Positions 1-6,466 of a stretch of DNA of 7,497 nt are shown here, piece by piece. The translations under genes were made by a program, and so were the position numbers. Source of the stretch: JAKSCF01 sp028279945. Lineage in GTDB: Bacteria; Bacillota; Clostridia; Peptostreptococcales; JAAYPU01. The stretch spans positions 1 through 7,497 of the forward strand of contig JANQMT010000212.1 of the NCBI GenBank assembly GCA_028279945.1, in the 5' to 3' direction. Below the pieces are notes generated by a model. That model saw only the letters and a list, made by a program, of their open reading frames with translations. It searched no databases and was not told the origin of the DNA. Numbering within the stretch: position 1 is the stretch's first letter; the number at the start of each line of letters is the position of its first letter.

Positions 1-36
1 TCATCATATGTTTAAAAAAGAAAAGGGGTTAAACAA

Positions 37-2163
37 ATGAATTTTTTCATTAAATTAGGAGGGCAAAAATACAAATCAAAAATATTAATTGTTGTTACGG
101 TACTCCTTATTATCAGCATGGCTTTTTTTCTACAGAATATATCTTCAGAGTTTTACAATAGGATGCAGGATCAAAGGGAAGCCGAATTAGAAAGACTTGT
201 TGATATTGCTTACAAAAGTATTTCCCCTTATTTAGAGATGGTAAGAACAGGTGAAATGGATAAAGATGAGGCCACAGAACATATAAGAAATATACTCAGG
301 AGACTTTCTTATTCGGATGATTTTGGGGTGAATTATATTTTTATGAGCAACTATGATGGGACCATGTTGGTACAACCTTTTGAACCCCAGAAAGAGGGAA
401 CCAATCAATGGGATCTTCAGGATGTAAAGGGAAAATATATTATTAGAAGCTTGGTTAATGCCGCAAAGGAAAATCCACGAGGGTCTTTTATAACTTATAT
501 TTACAATTTACCGGGGACAGACCGGGCGGAAGAAAAGCTGTCGTATGTAAAAGGATTAATTCCCATTGAGGCATATATGGGTACAGGCATGTATCTGGAA
601 AGTGGATATGCCGAACTCAATAAACTCTTGAGCTGGCAGCGATATGTTCTTATTTGCTGCAGTAGTATTTTGATTTTTTTGATGTTTCTTTACATAAGGA
701 AGTTGGTTGAAGAGATAAAGCTTAGAAAACAAGCAGAAAACTCCTTGCGACAGGAAAAGGAACGTTTATCAGTTACATTGCAATCCATAGGAGATGGTGT
801 GATCGCTACTGATAAGAACAGTAATGTTGTAATGACAAATAGGGTGGCAGAAGAATTGACCGGCTGGAATAAAGAAGAAGCTATTGGAGAATCTTTGTGC
901 CGAGTATTTCATATTATAAGTGAAGAAACCAATGAGATATGTGAAAACCCGGTTAATAAAGTTTTAGAAACCGGAAAAATTATTGGGCTTGCAAACCATA
1001 CCGCTTTAATATCAAAAGATGGAAAACAACGATCAATTGCGGATAGTGCTGCGCCTATAAAAGATAATGAAGGGGATATTTTGGGGGTTGTTCTTGTTTT
1101 TCGTGATGTAACCGAAGCTAAGAAGAAAGAAGATGAGATTCTTCGTCTGAGTTATCAAGACCCTTTAACAGGACTTCATAATCGACGTTTTGTTGAAGAA
1201 GCCCTTCTAAAACTAACCGCAACAAAATACCTTCCTTTAACCGTCATAGTTGGGGATGTCAATGGATTAAAAATGACCAATGATATATTTGGTCATGAGG
1301 CAGGAGATAATTTATTAAAAAGTTTGGCACAAATTTTAAAAGAATCATGCAGGAAAAAAGATGTTATCGCCCGTTGGGGGGGCGATGAATTTATAATCTT
1401 CATGCCAAATTCAGATATAGATGAAGCCGAAAAGGTATGTAACACAATAAAAAGGAAATGTGACGCATCACATGAAGGTCCGATGCAAGTCAGTATATCT
1501 CTTGGATACGCAGTTAAAAAGAATGAGGACGAGAATATATGGGAGATACAAAAGCAAGCGGAGGATTGGATGTATAGAAACAAACTATTGAAGAGTAAAA
1601 GTTTCAGAAACACGGTGATAGCATCTTTAATGGCAACACTCTTTGAAAAAAGTATGGAAACAGAAGAACATGCAGAGCGACTTAAATTAATGAGTATAGA
1701 AATAGGTAAGGCATTAGGTTTGTCTTCGTTACAGCTTGATGAACTTGAATTATTAGCCATGCTTCATGATATTGGCAAAATTGGAGTTAAAGAAAGTATT
1801 TTATCCAAACCCTCTAACCTAACAAAAGCTGAGTGGGAGGAAATGAAGAAACACTGTGAAATCGGTTATCGTATCACACAAGCTACTCCGGAGCTTTCTA
1901 AGATATCTGAGTACATTCTATCCCACCATGAATGGTGGAATGGAAAAGGGTATCCTCAGGGATTAAAAGGCTATAATATTCCTTTGTTATCACGGATACT
2001 ATCCATTACAGATGCTTATGATGCCATGACCAGTGATAGAGTTTATCACAAGGCCATGTCCAAACAAGAGGCTATTTCCGAATTAAAAAGATGTGCAGGA
2101 ACACAATTTGATCCGGATTTGGTAAACATTTTTATTCATATAAGTAATGCACAAGGCTATTAG
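37..2163 (+). CDS. Membrane Cache-PAS-GGDEF-HD-GYP protein: predicted cyclic-di-GMP synthase/phosphodiesterase
   Basis: This 708-residue membrane sensor is predicted to both make and break cyclic-di-GMP. A membrane helix (about 13-32) leads into an extracytoplasmic single-Cache domain (about 35-195; the stretch with DGTM, NQWDLQD and KLSYVKG is typical of sCache_2). A second helix follows (about 203-220), then a short coiled coil, a PAS domain (about 241-362), GGDEF (about 370-520) and HD-GYP (about 525-705). The GGDEF site is intact: D407, N415/D416 and GGDEF at 448-452. An inhibitory I-site, RKKD at 439-442, lies exactly five residues before it. The HD-GYP site is also intact: H545, HD at 577-578, H606, HH at 630-631, GYP at 638-640 and D659; E541 could be an extra metal ligand. 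Start: ATG with AAAAGGGG at 21-28 and an 8-base spacer. The promoter lies outside the window. Domain calls are firm. Which activity dominates in the cell, and what the Cache domain binds, cannot be read from sequence. Confidence 0.93.
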   Translation: MNFFIKLGGQKYKSKILIVVTVLLIISMAFFLQNISSEFYNRMQDQREAELERLVDIAYKSISPYLEMVRTGEMDKDEATEHIRNILRRLSYSDDFGVNYIFMSNYDGTMLVQPFEPQKEGTNQWDLQDVKGKYIIRSLVNAAKENPRGSFITYIYNLPGTDRAEEKLSYVKGLIPIEAYMGTGMYLESGYAELNKLLSWQRYVLICCSSILIFLMFLYIRKLVEEIKLRKQAENSLRQEKERLSVTLQSIGDGVIATDKNSNVVMTNRVAEELTGWNKEEAIGESLCRVFHIISEETNEICENPVNKVLETGKIIGLANHTALISKDGKQRSIADSAAPIKDNEGDILGVVLVFRDVTEAKKKEDEILRLSYQDPLTGLHNRRFVEEALLKLTATKYLPLTVIVGDVNGLKMTNDIFGHEAGDNLLKSLAQILKESCRKKDVIARWGGDEFIIFMPNSDIDEAEKVCNTIKRKCDASHEGPMQVSISLGYAVKKNEDENIWEIQKQAEDWMYRNKLLKSKSFRNTVIASLMATLFEKSMETEEHAERLKLMSIEIGKALGLSSLQLDELELLAMLHDIGKIGVKESILSKPSNLTKAEWEEMKKHCEIGYRITQATPELSKISEYILSHHEWWNGKGYPQGLKGYNIPLLSRILSITDAYDAMTSDRVYHKAMSKQEAISELKRCAGTQFDPDLVNIFIHISNAQGY

Positions 2164-2167
2164 GAGT

Positions 2168-2569
2168 TTAAATCTCATCCTGTTTTTTAAAGCTGGTTAT
2201 TAATGTGTATCCCAAAAGAATTCTAAAAAAAAATACATTGCTTCTTGTTATAAGAAAATAGGCAACATTGAATAAGCCCGGTATTCTATATAATAATGTT
2301 GTAGATAATAGTAATGAAGGGATTCCTAGTATTAATATCTTTTCATAATCTATTTTAACCTTGCCTGTTTTTGATGTTAGAGATTCTAGTAAAACAGGCA
2401 TTCCAAGCAACATACCCAGTAATAATTGGTAGAGAAATATCAAAGTATAATCGAACCATTTCATTTCTAAAAATTTTATTTTATCCATTAAAAAGTTTGA
2501 GTTGTAAAAAGAAAATATAAATACAATTATTAAAATTATAATTAAACAGACTGAATATTTTTTTTTCAT
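2168..2569 (-). CDS. Small four-helix integral membrane protein of unknown function
   Basis: I do not recognise this 133-residue protein. It begins with a positively charged MKKK and a hydrophobic helix (about 6-22) that could be a signal anchor. Three more hydrophobic stretches follow, at about 40-62, 76-95 and 98-125, with a charged loop at about 63-75 and a charged tail (KKQDEI). No catalytic motif, cysteine pair or known domain signature is visible. It is probably a real gene rather than a shadow: the ATG is preceded by a perfect AGGAGG on the minus strand (plus coordinates 2576-2581, 6-base spacer), a plausible promoter lies upstream, the composition is coherently membrane-like, and no other gene overlaps it. 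It converges on the cyclic-di-GMP gene, with stop codons 4 bases apart, and is transcribed divergently from the kinase gene. It could be a polytopic accessory or immunity-type protein, but nothing here supports a specific role. Confidence 0.72.
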   Translation of the reverse strand: MKKKYSVCLIIILIIVFIFSFYNSNFLMDKIKFLEMKWFDYTLIFLYQLLLGMLLGMPVLLESLTSKTGKVKIDYEKILILGIPSLLLSTTLLYRIPGLFNVAYFLITRSNVFFFRILLGYTLITSFKKQDEI

Positions 2570-2655
2570 AAAAAACCTCCTAATATATTCTACTAATATA
2601 ATATATATTATTATATTTTTCTAGTTAGGGGTTATTTTTTTGTTTCATTTATTTA

Positions 2656-2671
2656 TGGCATAGTATTTGTA
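2656..2671 (+). promoter_or_regulatory. Candidate sigma-54 (-24/-12) promoter upstream of the kinase-activator operon
   Basis: TGGCATAGTATTTGTA has GG at the -24 position (2657-2658) and GT at the -12 position (2669-2670), with the required 10 bases between. The consensus is TGGCAC-N5-TTGC, so the expected final C is a T here. The same TGGCATA-N4-TTGT core occurs upstream of the antiporter gene at 6341, which is the main reason to take it seriously. Transcription would begin near 2682 and leave a leader of about 136 bases. This would make the operon autoregulated by its own activator. The -12 mismatch and AT-rich setting keep confidence low. Confidence 0.38.
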
Positions 2672-2688
2672 TAAATAGAAAATGTCTA
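2660..2688 (-). promoter_or_regulatory. Candidate sigma-A promoter for the small membrane protein gene
   Basis: On the minus strand TAGACA (2683-2688) and TACTAT (2660-2665) are separated by exactly 17 bases, close to the TTGACA-17-TATAAT consensus. Transcription would start near 2653 and give a leader of roughly 85 bases before the ATG at 2569. The -10 box overlaps the sigma-54-like element on the opposite strand (2656-2671), so the two could exclude each other. In DNA this AT-rich a chance match is possible. Confidence 0.5.
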
Positions 2689-2766
2689 AAAAAATACTTA
2701 TAAGGCATTATATAAACAAAGAAATAAATCATTAATTTCTATTCTGTAACACATAAAAAAGGCAAG

Positions 2767-2794
2767 TTTACAAAATAGAAAAGTGTGGTAAAAT
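2767..2794 (+). promoter_or_regulatory. Candidate sigma-A promoter (extended -10) for the kinase-activator operon
   Basis: TTTACA (2767-2772), a 16-base spacer, and TAAAAT (2789-2794) preceded by TGG, which forms an extended -10 (TGGTAAAAT). Transcription would start near 2801, only a few bases before the ribosome binding site at 2804-2813. The leader would be very short, but compatible with translation from the TTG at 2818. It would provide basal, vegetative expression of the sensor and activator, with the upstream sigma-54-like element as a second possible start. Confidence 0.5.
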
Positions 2795-2803
2795 GATGAA
2801 TCA

Positions 2804-2813
2804 AAGAGGTGAT
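2804..2813 (+). promoter_or_regulatory. Ribosome binding site that points to a TTG start for the kinase gene
   Basis: AAGAGGTGAT matches the complement of the 16S rRNA 3' end (AAGGAGGTGAT) apart from one missing G. The GTG at 2809 and ATG at 2812 lie inside this match, so neither has a Shine-Dalgarno sequence at a usable distance upstream. The in-frame TTG at 2818 sits 8 bases after GAGG, which is ideal. Confidence 0.6.
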
Positions 2814-2817
2814 GGAA

Positions 2818-4806
2818 TTGCTCAAAAGAAAGGCTCTGTTCATATTGCTGCTTATCATCGTACTTATAGGCGTGTCCACCAATATGTATATGAGGATAGA
2901 ATATGACACCAATATATTTGATTTGTTCAAACTGAACAAGCTTTCTGAAGAAGAGAGACAGTGGCTGGAAGCGCACGGCAAGCTTATTTACGGGTCAGAC
3001 CAAAATGCGCCGCCTTTGAGATATTTAGATAAAAAGACCGGGCAGTACGAAGGGATAGTCGTTGATTATTTGAGGGCATTATCCATTGAATTGGGCGTTG
3101 AAATAGAATTCAAACCTTTGGTATGGGAAGAAGCGCTTTTGCAATTAGAGCGTGGAGAAACAGATATGTGCGATATGTACCTTTCTTCTAAGAGAGCGCA
3201 AGTTTATTTGTTCTCCGATCCCATATACAACCAAAAATCCATCATATTAACCAAGATGAAAGATAACCATATTAAAAACTACCTTGATTTGGAAAACAAA
3301 GTGGTTGCAGCGCAGTCAGGCGATTATGCGGCGGATTTTCTAATGGATAATTTAAATAATATTGCCTTCAATTACACCGATGATTACAAAAAATCCATTG
3401 AACTGCTGGTTAATGGGGAAGTCGATGCCATAGTAGGTGATGAACCTGTCATCAGTTATTTTATTAAAGAGCTGGGACTTAAAGGCGATTACAGAATAGC
3501 CGATGAGCCGTTGTTTGAAAGAGAGAGTGTTCTGTCAGTTCCAAAATCCGAGGAAATGCTGCAAACAATCCTTAACAAAGGGATTTATAATTTGAAGAGA
3601 AAAAATACAATGGAAATGATATATCAGAAGTGGTACGGTATTTCTGCGCCATTTGTAAAAGAGAATACGACTGAAAAGGTGGCCCTGGCCATAGTGGTGT
3701 TTCTTTCTATTATCCTGATACTGGTCTATATATTTGTCTCGTGGAACAAGGTGTTAAAGATAGAGGTATTCAAACGCACCAGAGAACTTGAAGGCAGCAG
3801 AAGAGATTTACAGACTACTTTTGACAGCCTTTTGCATTTGATGATCGTACTGGATAAAAATCGGAATATTGTCAATACAAATAAAGCTTTTTGTAACGTC
3901 GTCAATATGAAAAGAGAAGACATTATCGGTAAAAATTGCCAAGATGTGATTCCTTTTAGGATTACGGATATTATTGATAACACCTTTTCTGACGGTATGA
4001 GCCACCAAGAAGAGTTGAAATACGAAGGCAGAATATTCGATATTGTAACTTATGCCATGGAAAAAAGAGCAGATTCTGTATCTAAAATCTTGGTGATGGC
4101 AAGGGATGTAACCAAGGTAAGGCTCAGCGAGCAGAAACTACTGCAATCCAATAAAATAGCAGCAGTAGGGCAGCTGGCGGCGGGCGTGGCACATGAGATC
4201 AGAAATCCCCTTGGGCTGATTAGGGATTACAGTTATATTTTAAAGAATGATCTGTCAAAGGACAGTAAAGACGAAGTCATTGAAATTATAGAGTCGTCTG
4301 TAGAGAAAGCCAGCGATATAATCAACAACTTGCTTAATTTTTCAAGGCTTTCACCAGATACAATAGAGCTTGTAAATATAAGAAAATTCATAGAGGATAT
4401 ACTCAAGCTTGAACACAAGCTGATGTCCAACAATAACATTGAGTCCATATTGGAATGTGATGCAAGTATTACATGCTTAGTCAACCAAGAGTCCCTTAAG
4501 CATATATTTATCAACTTGATTTCCAATGCCGTAGATGCTATGCCGGATGGAGGAAAACTTACGATTGCCAGCAGGAAAGAAGATGATAAACTTATTTTAG
4601 AATGTACCGACACCGGAACGGGTATAGAAAAAGAAGTGATACAAAATATTTTCAACCCATTTTTTACCACCAAAGCACCGGGCAATGGTACAGGTCTCGG
4701 CCTTTATCTCACTTTTAATGAAATAGAAAAACTGAGAGGTGAAATAAAAGTCGAGAGTGAAGTGGGGGTAGGAACCAAATTTATAATCACTTTACCCTGT
4801 AGCTAG
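2818..4806 (+). CDS. Sensor histidine kinase with extracytoplasmic family-3 solute-binding domain and PAS domain
   Basis: This membrane kinase most likely binds a small solute outside the cell and phosphorylates the response regulator encoded just downstream. Numbered from the TTG start (662 residues): membrane helix about 5-22; a family-3 (amino-acid type) periplasmic binding domain about 44-275, with GSDQNAPPL near its start and an SSKRAQVYLFSDP segment; second helix about 287-308; PAS about 331-433; HisKA with phospho-acceptor H459 in AHEIRNPL; HATPase with N570 in the N box, DTGTGI at 598-603, FFTTK, and GTGLG at 624-628. All catalytic boxes are intact. The start is chosen for ribosome-binding-site spacing; GTG at 2809 or ATG at 2812 would add only three or two residues. 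The response regulator gene begins 39 bases after the stop, so the two are almost certainly cotranscribed. Family-3 domains usually bind amino acids or related compounds; the actual ligand is unknown. The binding domain is single, not tandem as in EvgS. Confidence 0.94.
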   Translation: MLKRKALFILLLIIVLIGVSTNMYMRIEYDTNIFDLFKLNKLSEEERQWLEAHGKLIYGSDQNAPPLRYLDKKTGQYEGIVVDYLRALSIELGVEIEFKPLVWEEALLQLERGETDMCDMYLSSKRAQVYLFSDPIYNQKSIILTKMKDNHIKNYLDLENKVVAAQSGDYAADFLMDNLNNIAFNYTDDYKKSIELLVNGEVDAIVGDEPVISYFIKELGLKGDYRIADEPLFERESVLSVPKSEEMLQTILNKGIYNLKRKNTMEMIYQKWYGISAPFVKENTTEKVALAIVVFLSIILILVYIFVSWNKVLKIEVFKRTRELEGSRRDLQTTFDSLLHLMIVLDKNRNIVNTNKAFCNVVNMKREDIIGKNCQDVIPFRITDIIDNTFSDGMSHQEELKYEGRIFDIVTYAMEKRADSVSKILVMARDVTKVRLSEQKLLQSNKIAAVGQLAAGVAHEIRNPLGLIRDYSYILKNDLSKDSKDEVIEIIESSVEKASDIINNLLNFSRLSPDTIELVNIRKFIEDILKLEHKLMSNNNIESILECDASITCLVNQESLKHIFINLISNAVDAMPDGGKLTIASRKEDDKLILECTDTGTGIEKEVIQNIFNPFFTTKAPGNGTGLGLYLTFNEIEKLRGEIKVESEVGVGTKFIITLPCS

Positions 4807-4845
4807 TTCCTATAAAGGATACCGGCTAATAAGGAGGAATAAGAT

Positions 4846-6207
4846 ATGAAAGCTAACATGGAATCCCTCAGGATATTGGCTGTAGATGATGAGGAAAAAC
4901 ATCTTCGAGCTATGAAAATCATATTGGGAGACAAAGGGTATGAAGTTGACCTTGCCAACAGCGGGGAAGAGGCGCTTCTAAAACTTGAAATTAAAGAATA
5001 TGATTTGGTCATAACTGATTTGAAAATGGGCGGTATTGACGGTGTGGAACTGCTTGAAATGATCTCCCAAAAGTATACCCATACAGAAGTCATCATCGTA
5101 ACGGGCTATGGATCGGTTAAAAATGCGGTGGAGGCTATGAAAAAAGGTGCTTATTCGTATTTCATCAAAAGTCATGACCCTGAAGAGTTAATTCTGGAAA
5201 TTGCTAAAATTAGAAAACTGAAGTCTTTGGAAAAAGACAATGAAATATTAAGAGAGCAGCAAGATCAAGACAACTTCCTGCTTACATCAAAGAGCAGAGC
5301 ATTTCGAAATGCTCTCGACATCGCTAAAAAAGCTGCGCAAAGCAATTCCAATATTCTCATACTGGGAGAATCCGGAGTAGGAAAAGAAGTGTTTGCTAAA
5401 TATATACACAGATGCAGCGAAAGAAACCGTAAGCCATTTATTGCTGTGAACTGCCATGTCTTTTCAGACAGCTTGCTGGAATCAGAGTTGTTTGGACATG
5501 AGAAAGGAGCTTTTACAGGGGCCATTGAGAGAAGAAAAGGCAGGTTTGAAGCGGCCAAAGAAGGCACCATCCTTTTGGATGAGATAGGCGACATCTCTCT
5601 TAGTACTCAGGTTAAGCTTCTCAGGGTGCTTGAAGAAAAATCCATAGAAAGAATAGGAAGCAATAAACCAATTGATGTTAATTTTAGGCTTCTATGTGCC
5701 ACTAACAAGGATTTGAAAGAGGCAATCTCAGAAGGGGCATTTAGAGAAGACCTCTATTACAGGATAAGTACAATAAAAATTGAAATACCTCCTTTAAGGG
5801 ATAGAAAAGAGGATCTGCCTGCTCTGATTGATTTTTTTATTTCACAATACAGCAACGATTTAAAAAAAGGGATCAAAAGCATTGACGATGAAGTGATGAC
5901 CTATCTTCTCAATTATGACTACCCCGGAAATGTGCGGGAACTGAAAAACATGATTGAAATGCTGGTGGTTCTGTCTGAGAAAGGTGTCATTCAATATAAG
6001 TACGTGAAGGATAAGATTGAGACCGTTGTAAAGATGGAGAGCATTGAAGATATTAGACCTCTTCGGGAGGTAAGAAAAGAAATGGAATCAAAGTACATCG
6101 AATATGCATTGAATTTGTGCGAAGGTAACATGAATCTGACTTCGGAGAAGCTAGGCATGAGCAGAAGACAGTTGTTCAATAAGATTACGGAGTATAACAT
6201 AAAATAG
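4846..6207 (+). CDS. Sigma-54-dependent response regulator, NtrC/AtoC type (REC-AAA+-Fis HTH)
   Basis: This 453-residue enhancer-binding activator is the cytoplasmic partner of the upstream kinase. The receiver domain (about 7-125) has acidic pocket D14/D15, phospho-acceptor D58 (VITDLKMG), T86 and K108. K108 is followed by S-H (FIKSHDPEE) rather than the usual proline. The central AAA+ domain (about 148-385) has Walker A GESGVGKE at 174-181, an intact GAFTGA loop at 221-226 that contacts sigma-54, Walker B ILLDEIGD at 242-249, sensor I CATNKD, and NVREL at 362-366. The C-terminal Fis-type helix-turn-helix (about 410-450) contains EGNMNLTSEKLGMSRRQLFN. Length and order are standard for the family. 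Start: ATG with AAGGAGG at 4831-4837 and an 8-base spacer. A strong terminator follows at 6250-6286. With GAFTGA present it should act on sigma-54 promoters; the nearest candidate is the one at 6341-6356, in front of the antiporter gene. Confidence 0.96.
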   Translation: MKANMESLRILAVDDEEKHLRAMKIILGDKGYEVDLANSGEEALLKLEIKEYDLVITDLKMGGIDGVELLEMISQKYTHTEVIIVTGYGSVKNAVEAMKKGAYSYFIKSHDPEELILEIAKIRKLKSLEKDNEILREQQDQDNFLLTSKSRAFRNALDIAKKAAQSNSNILILGESGVGKEVFAKYIHRCSERNRKPFIAVNCHVFSDSLLESELFGHEKGAFTGAIERRKGRFEAAKEGTILLDEIGDISLSTQVKLLRVLEEKSIERIGSNKPIDVNFRLLCATNKDLKEAISEGAFREDLYYRISTIKIEIPPLRDRKEDLPALIDFFISQYSNDLKKGIKSIDDEVMTYLLNYDYPGNVRELKNMIEMLVVLSEKGVIQYKYVKDKIETVVKMESIEDIRPLREVRKEMESKYIEYALNLCEGNMNLTSEKLGMSRRQLFNKITEYNIK

Positions 6208-6249
6208 AAAAAAGTTTCCTGAATGCCAAGAAAAAAATTTCTAGCCTGG

Positions 6250-6286
6250 AAAAAAAGTGCCCATTTAAATGGCGGCACTTTTTTTT
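6250..6286 (+). terminator. Rho-independent terminator after the kinase-activator operon
   Basis: A 12-base inverted repeat pairs AAAAAAAGTGCC (6250-6261) with GGCACTTTTTTT (6274-6285). The loop contains a further palindrome, CATTTAAATG (6262-6271). The 3' arm runs into eight T residues (6279-6286). The A tract on the other side gives a T tract on the minus strand too, so it could work in both directions. It lies about 43 bases after the activator's stop codon and separates that operon from the antiporter gene, which therefore needs its own promoter. Confidence 0.88.
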
Positions 6287-6304
6287 AATGTCATAGAAAA
6301 TAAA

Positions 6305-6314
6305 GGGTTAACCC
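6305..6314. promoter_or_regulatory. Perfect palindrome GGGTTAACCC, possible regulator-binding site
   Basis: A 10-base perfect palindrome lies 27 bases before the inverted repeat-flanked -24 element of the antiporter promoter. It is centred at about -57 from the predicted start at 6367. That is closer than most sigma-54 activator sites, which usually sit 80-150 bases upstream, so it may be an activator half-site cluster or bind a different regulator. A GGGTTA half-site also occurs at 2629-2634, upstream of the other sigma-54-like element. Confidence 0.35.
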
Positions 6315-6319
6315 AGATT

Positions 6320-6338
6320 TTTTGATAAAATATCAAAA
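6320..6338. repeat. Inverted repeat TTTTGATA-AAA-TATCAAAA abutting the -24 box
   Basis: Arms at 6320-6327 and 6331-6338 are perfect 8-base inverted repeats with a 3-base spacer. They end four bases before the GG of the -24 element (6342-6343). The position suggests a protein-binding site that could block or assist sigma-54 polymerase, or an AT-rich bending element. No T tract follows, so it is not a terminator. The protein that binds it, if any, is unknown. Confidence 0.4.
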
Positions 6339-6340
6339 GT

Positions 6341-6356
6341 TGGCATACCTCTTGTG
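6341..6356 (+). promoter_or_regulatory. Candidate sigma-54 (-24/-12) promoter of the antiporter gene
   Basis: TGGCATACCTCTTGTG is preceded by a T, giving TTGGCA, a perfect -24 half. CTTGT forms the -12 half; GG (6342-6343) and GT (6354-6355) are exactly 10 bases apart. The only important departure from TTGGCAC-N5-TTGC is T for the last C. Transcription would begin near 6367, about 100 bases before the ATG. Context is strong: the gene immediately upstream encodes a sigma-54 activator with an intact GAFTGA loop, and a terminator separates the two units. I saw no convincing sigma-A promoter between the terminator and the gene. Confidence 0.62.
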
Positions 6357-6385
6357 ATATATAACCATATCATTATTAGTTTTGG

Positions 6386-6413
6386 CTGACTTTTAATCCT
6401 AGGCAAAAGTCAG
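6386..6413 (+). promoter_or_regulatory. Stem-loop in the antiporter mRNA leader
   Basis: A perfect 9-base inverted repeat, CTGACTTTT (6386-6394) and AAAAGTCAG (6405-6413), encloses a 10-base loop (AATCCTAGGC) that itself contains the palindrome CCTAGG. It lies inside the predicted leader, starting about 20 bases after the expected transcription start and ending 40 bases before the ribosome binding site. No run of T follows, so it is not a terminator by itself. It could be an mRNA-stabilising hairpin, an operator for a second regulator, or part of a small regulatory leader. It matches no riboswitch class I recognise. Confidence 0.42.
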
Positions 6414-6466
6414 ATCAATGGGTCAAGAATTTGTTTCATATAAATATATTTTTGAGGAGGATTTAT

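Noticed and set aside
1293..1760. Long open frame on the minus strand inside the GGDEF-HD-GYP gene
   Set aside because: It lies wholly opposite a strongly conserved domain region, is serine-rich and of low complexity as expected from reverse reading, and has no recognised motif.
2164..2189. Possible terminator at the end of the cyclic-di-GMP gene (GAG...CTC followed later by six T)
   Set aside because: The stem is only three base pairs and is separated from the T run by seven bases, too weak to terminate.
2595..2617. AT-only inverted repeat AATATAATA/TATTATATT in the leader of the small membrane protein gene
   Set aside because: It is made only of A and T in a low-complexity stretch; such pairing is expected by chance and would be unstable.
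2720..2740. Short inverted repeat AGAAAT/ATTTCT upstream of the kinase gene
   Set aside because: The arms are six bases, AT-rich, and not tied to either promoter candidate.
2698..2981. Two overlapping minus-strand open frames across the kinase gene's start region
   Set aside because: They overlap the kinase N terminus and its promoter region, lack good ribosome binding sites and have no recognisable protein features.
4233..4685. Minus-strand open frame opposite the kinase catalytic domain
   Set aside because: It is the mirror of the conserved HisKA/HATPase coding region and shows no domain of its own.
6230..6243. AGAAA-AAAA-TTTCT near-palindrome between the activator gene and the terminator, considered as an activator-binding site
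   Set aside because: The arms are five AT-rich bases inside an A run, with no second copy upstream of the other sigma-54-like element.
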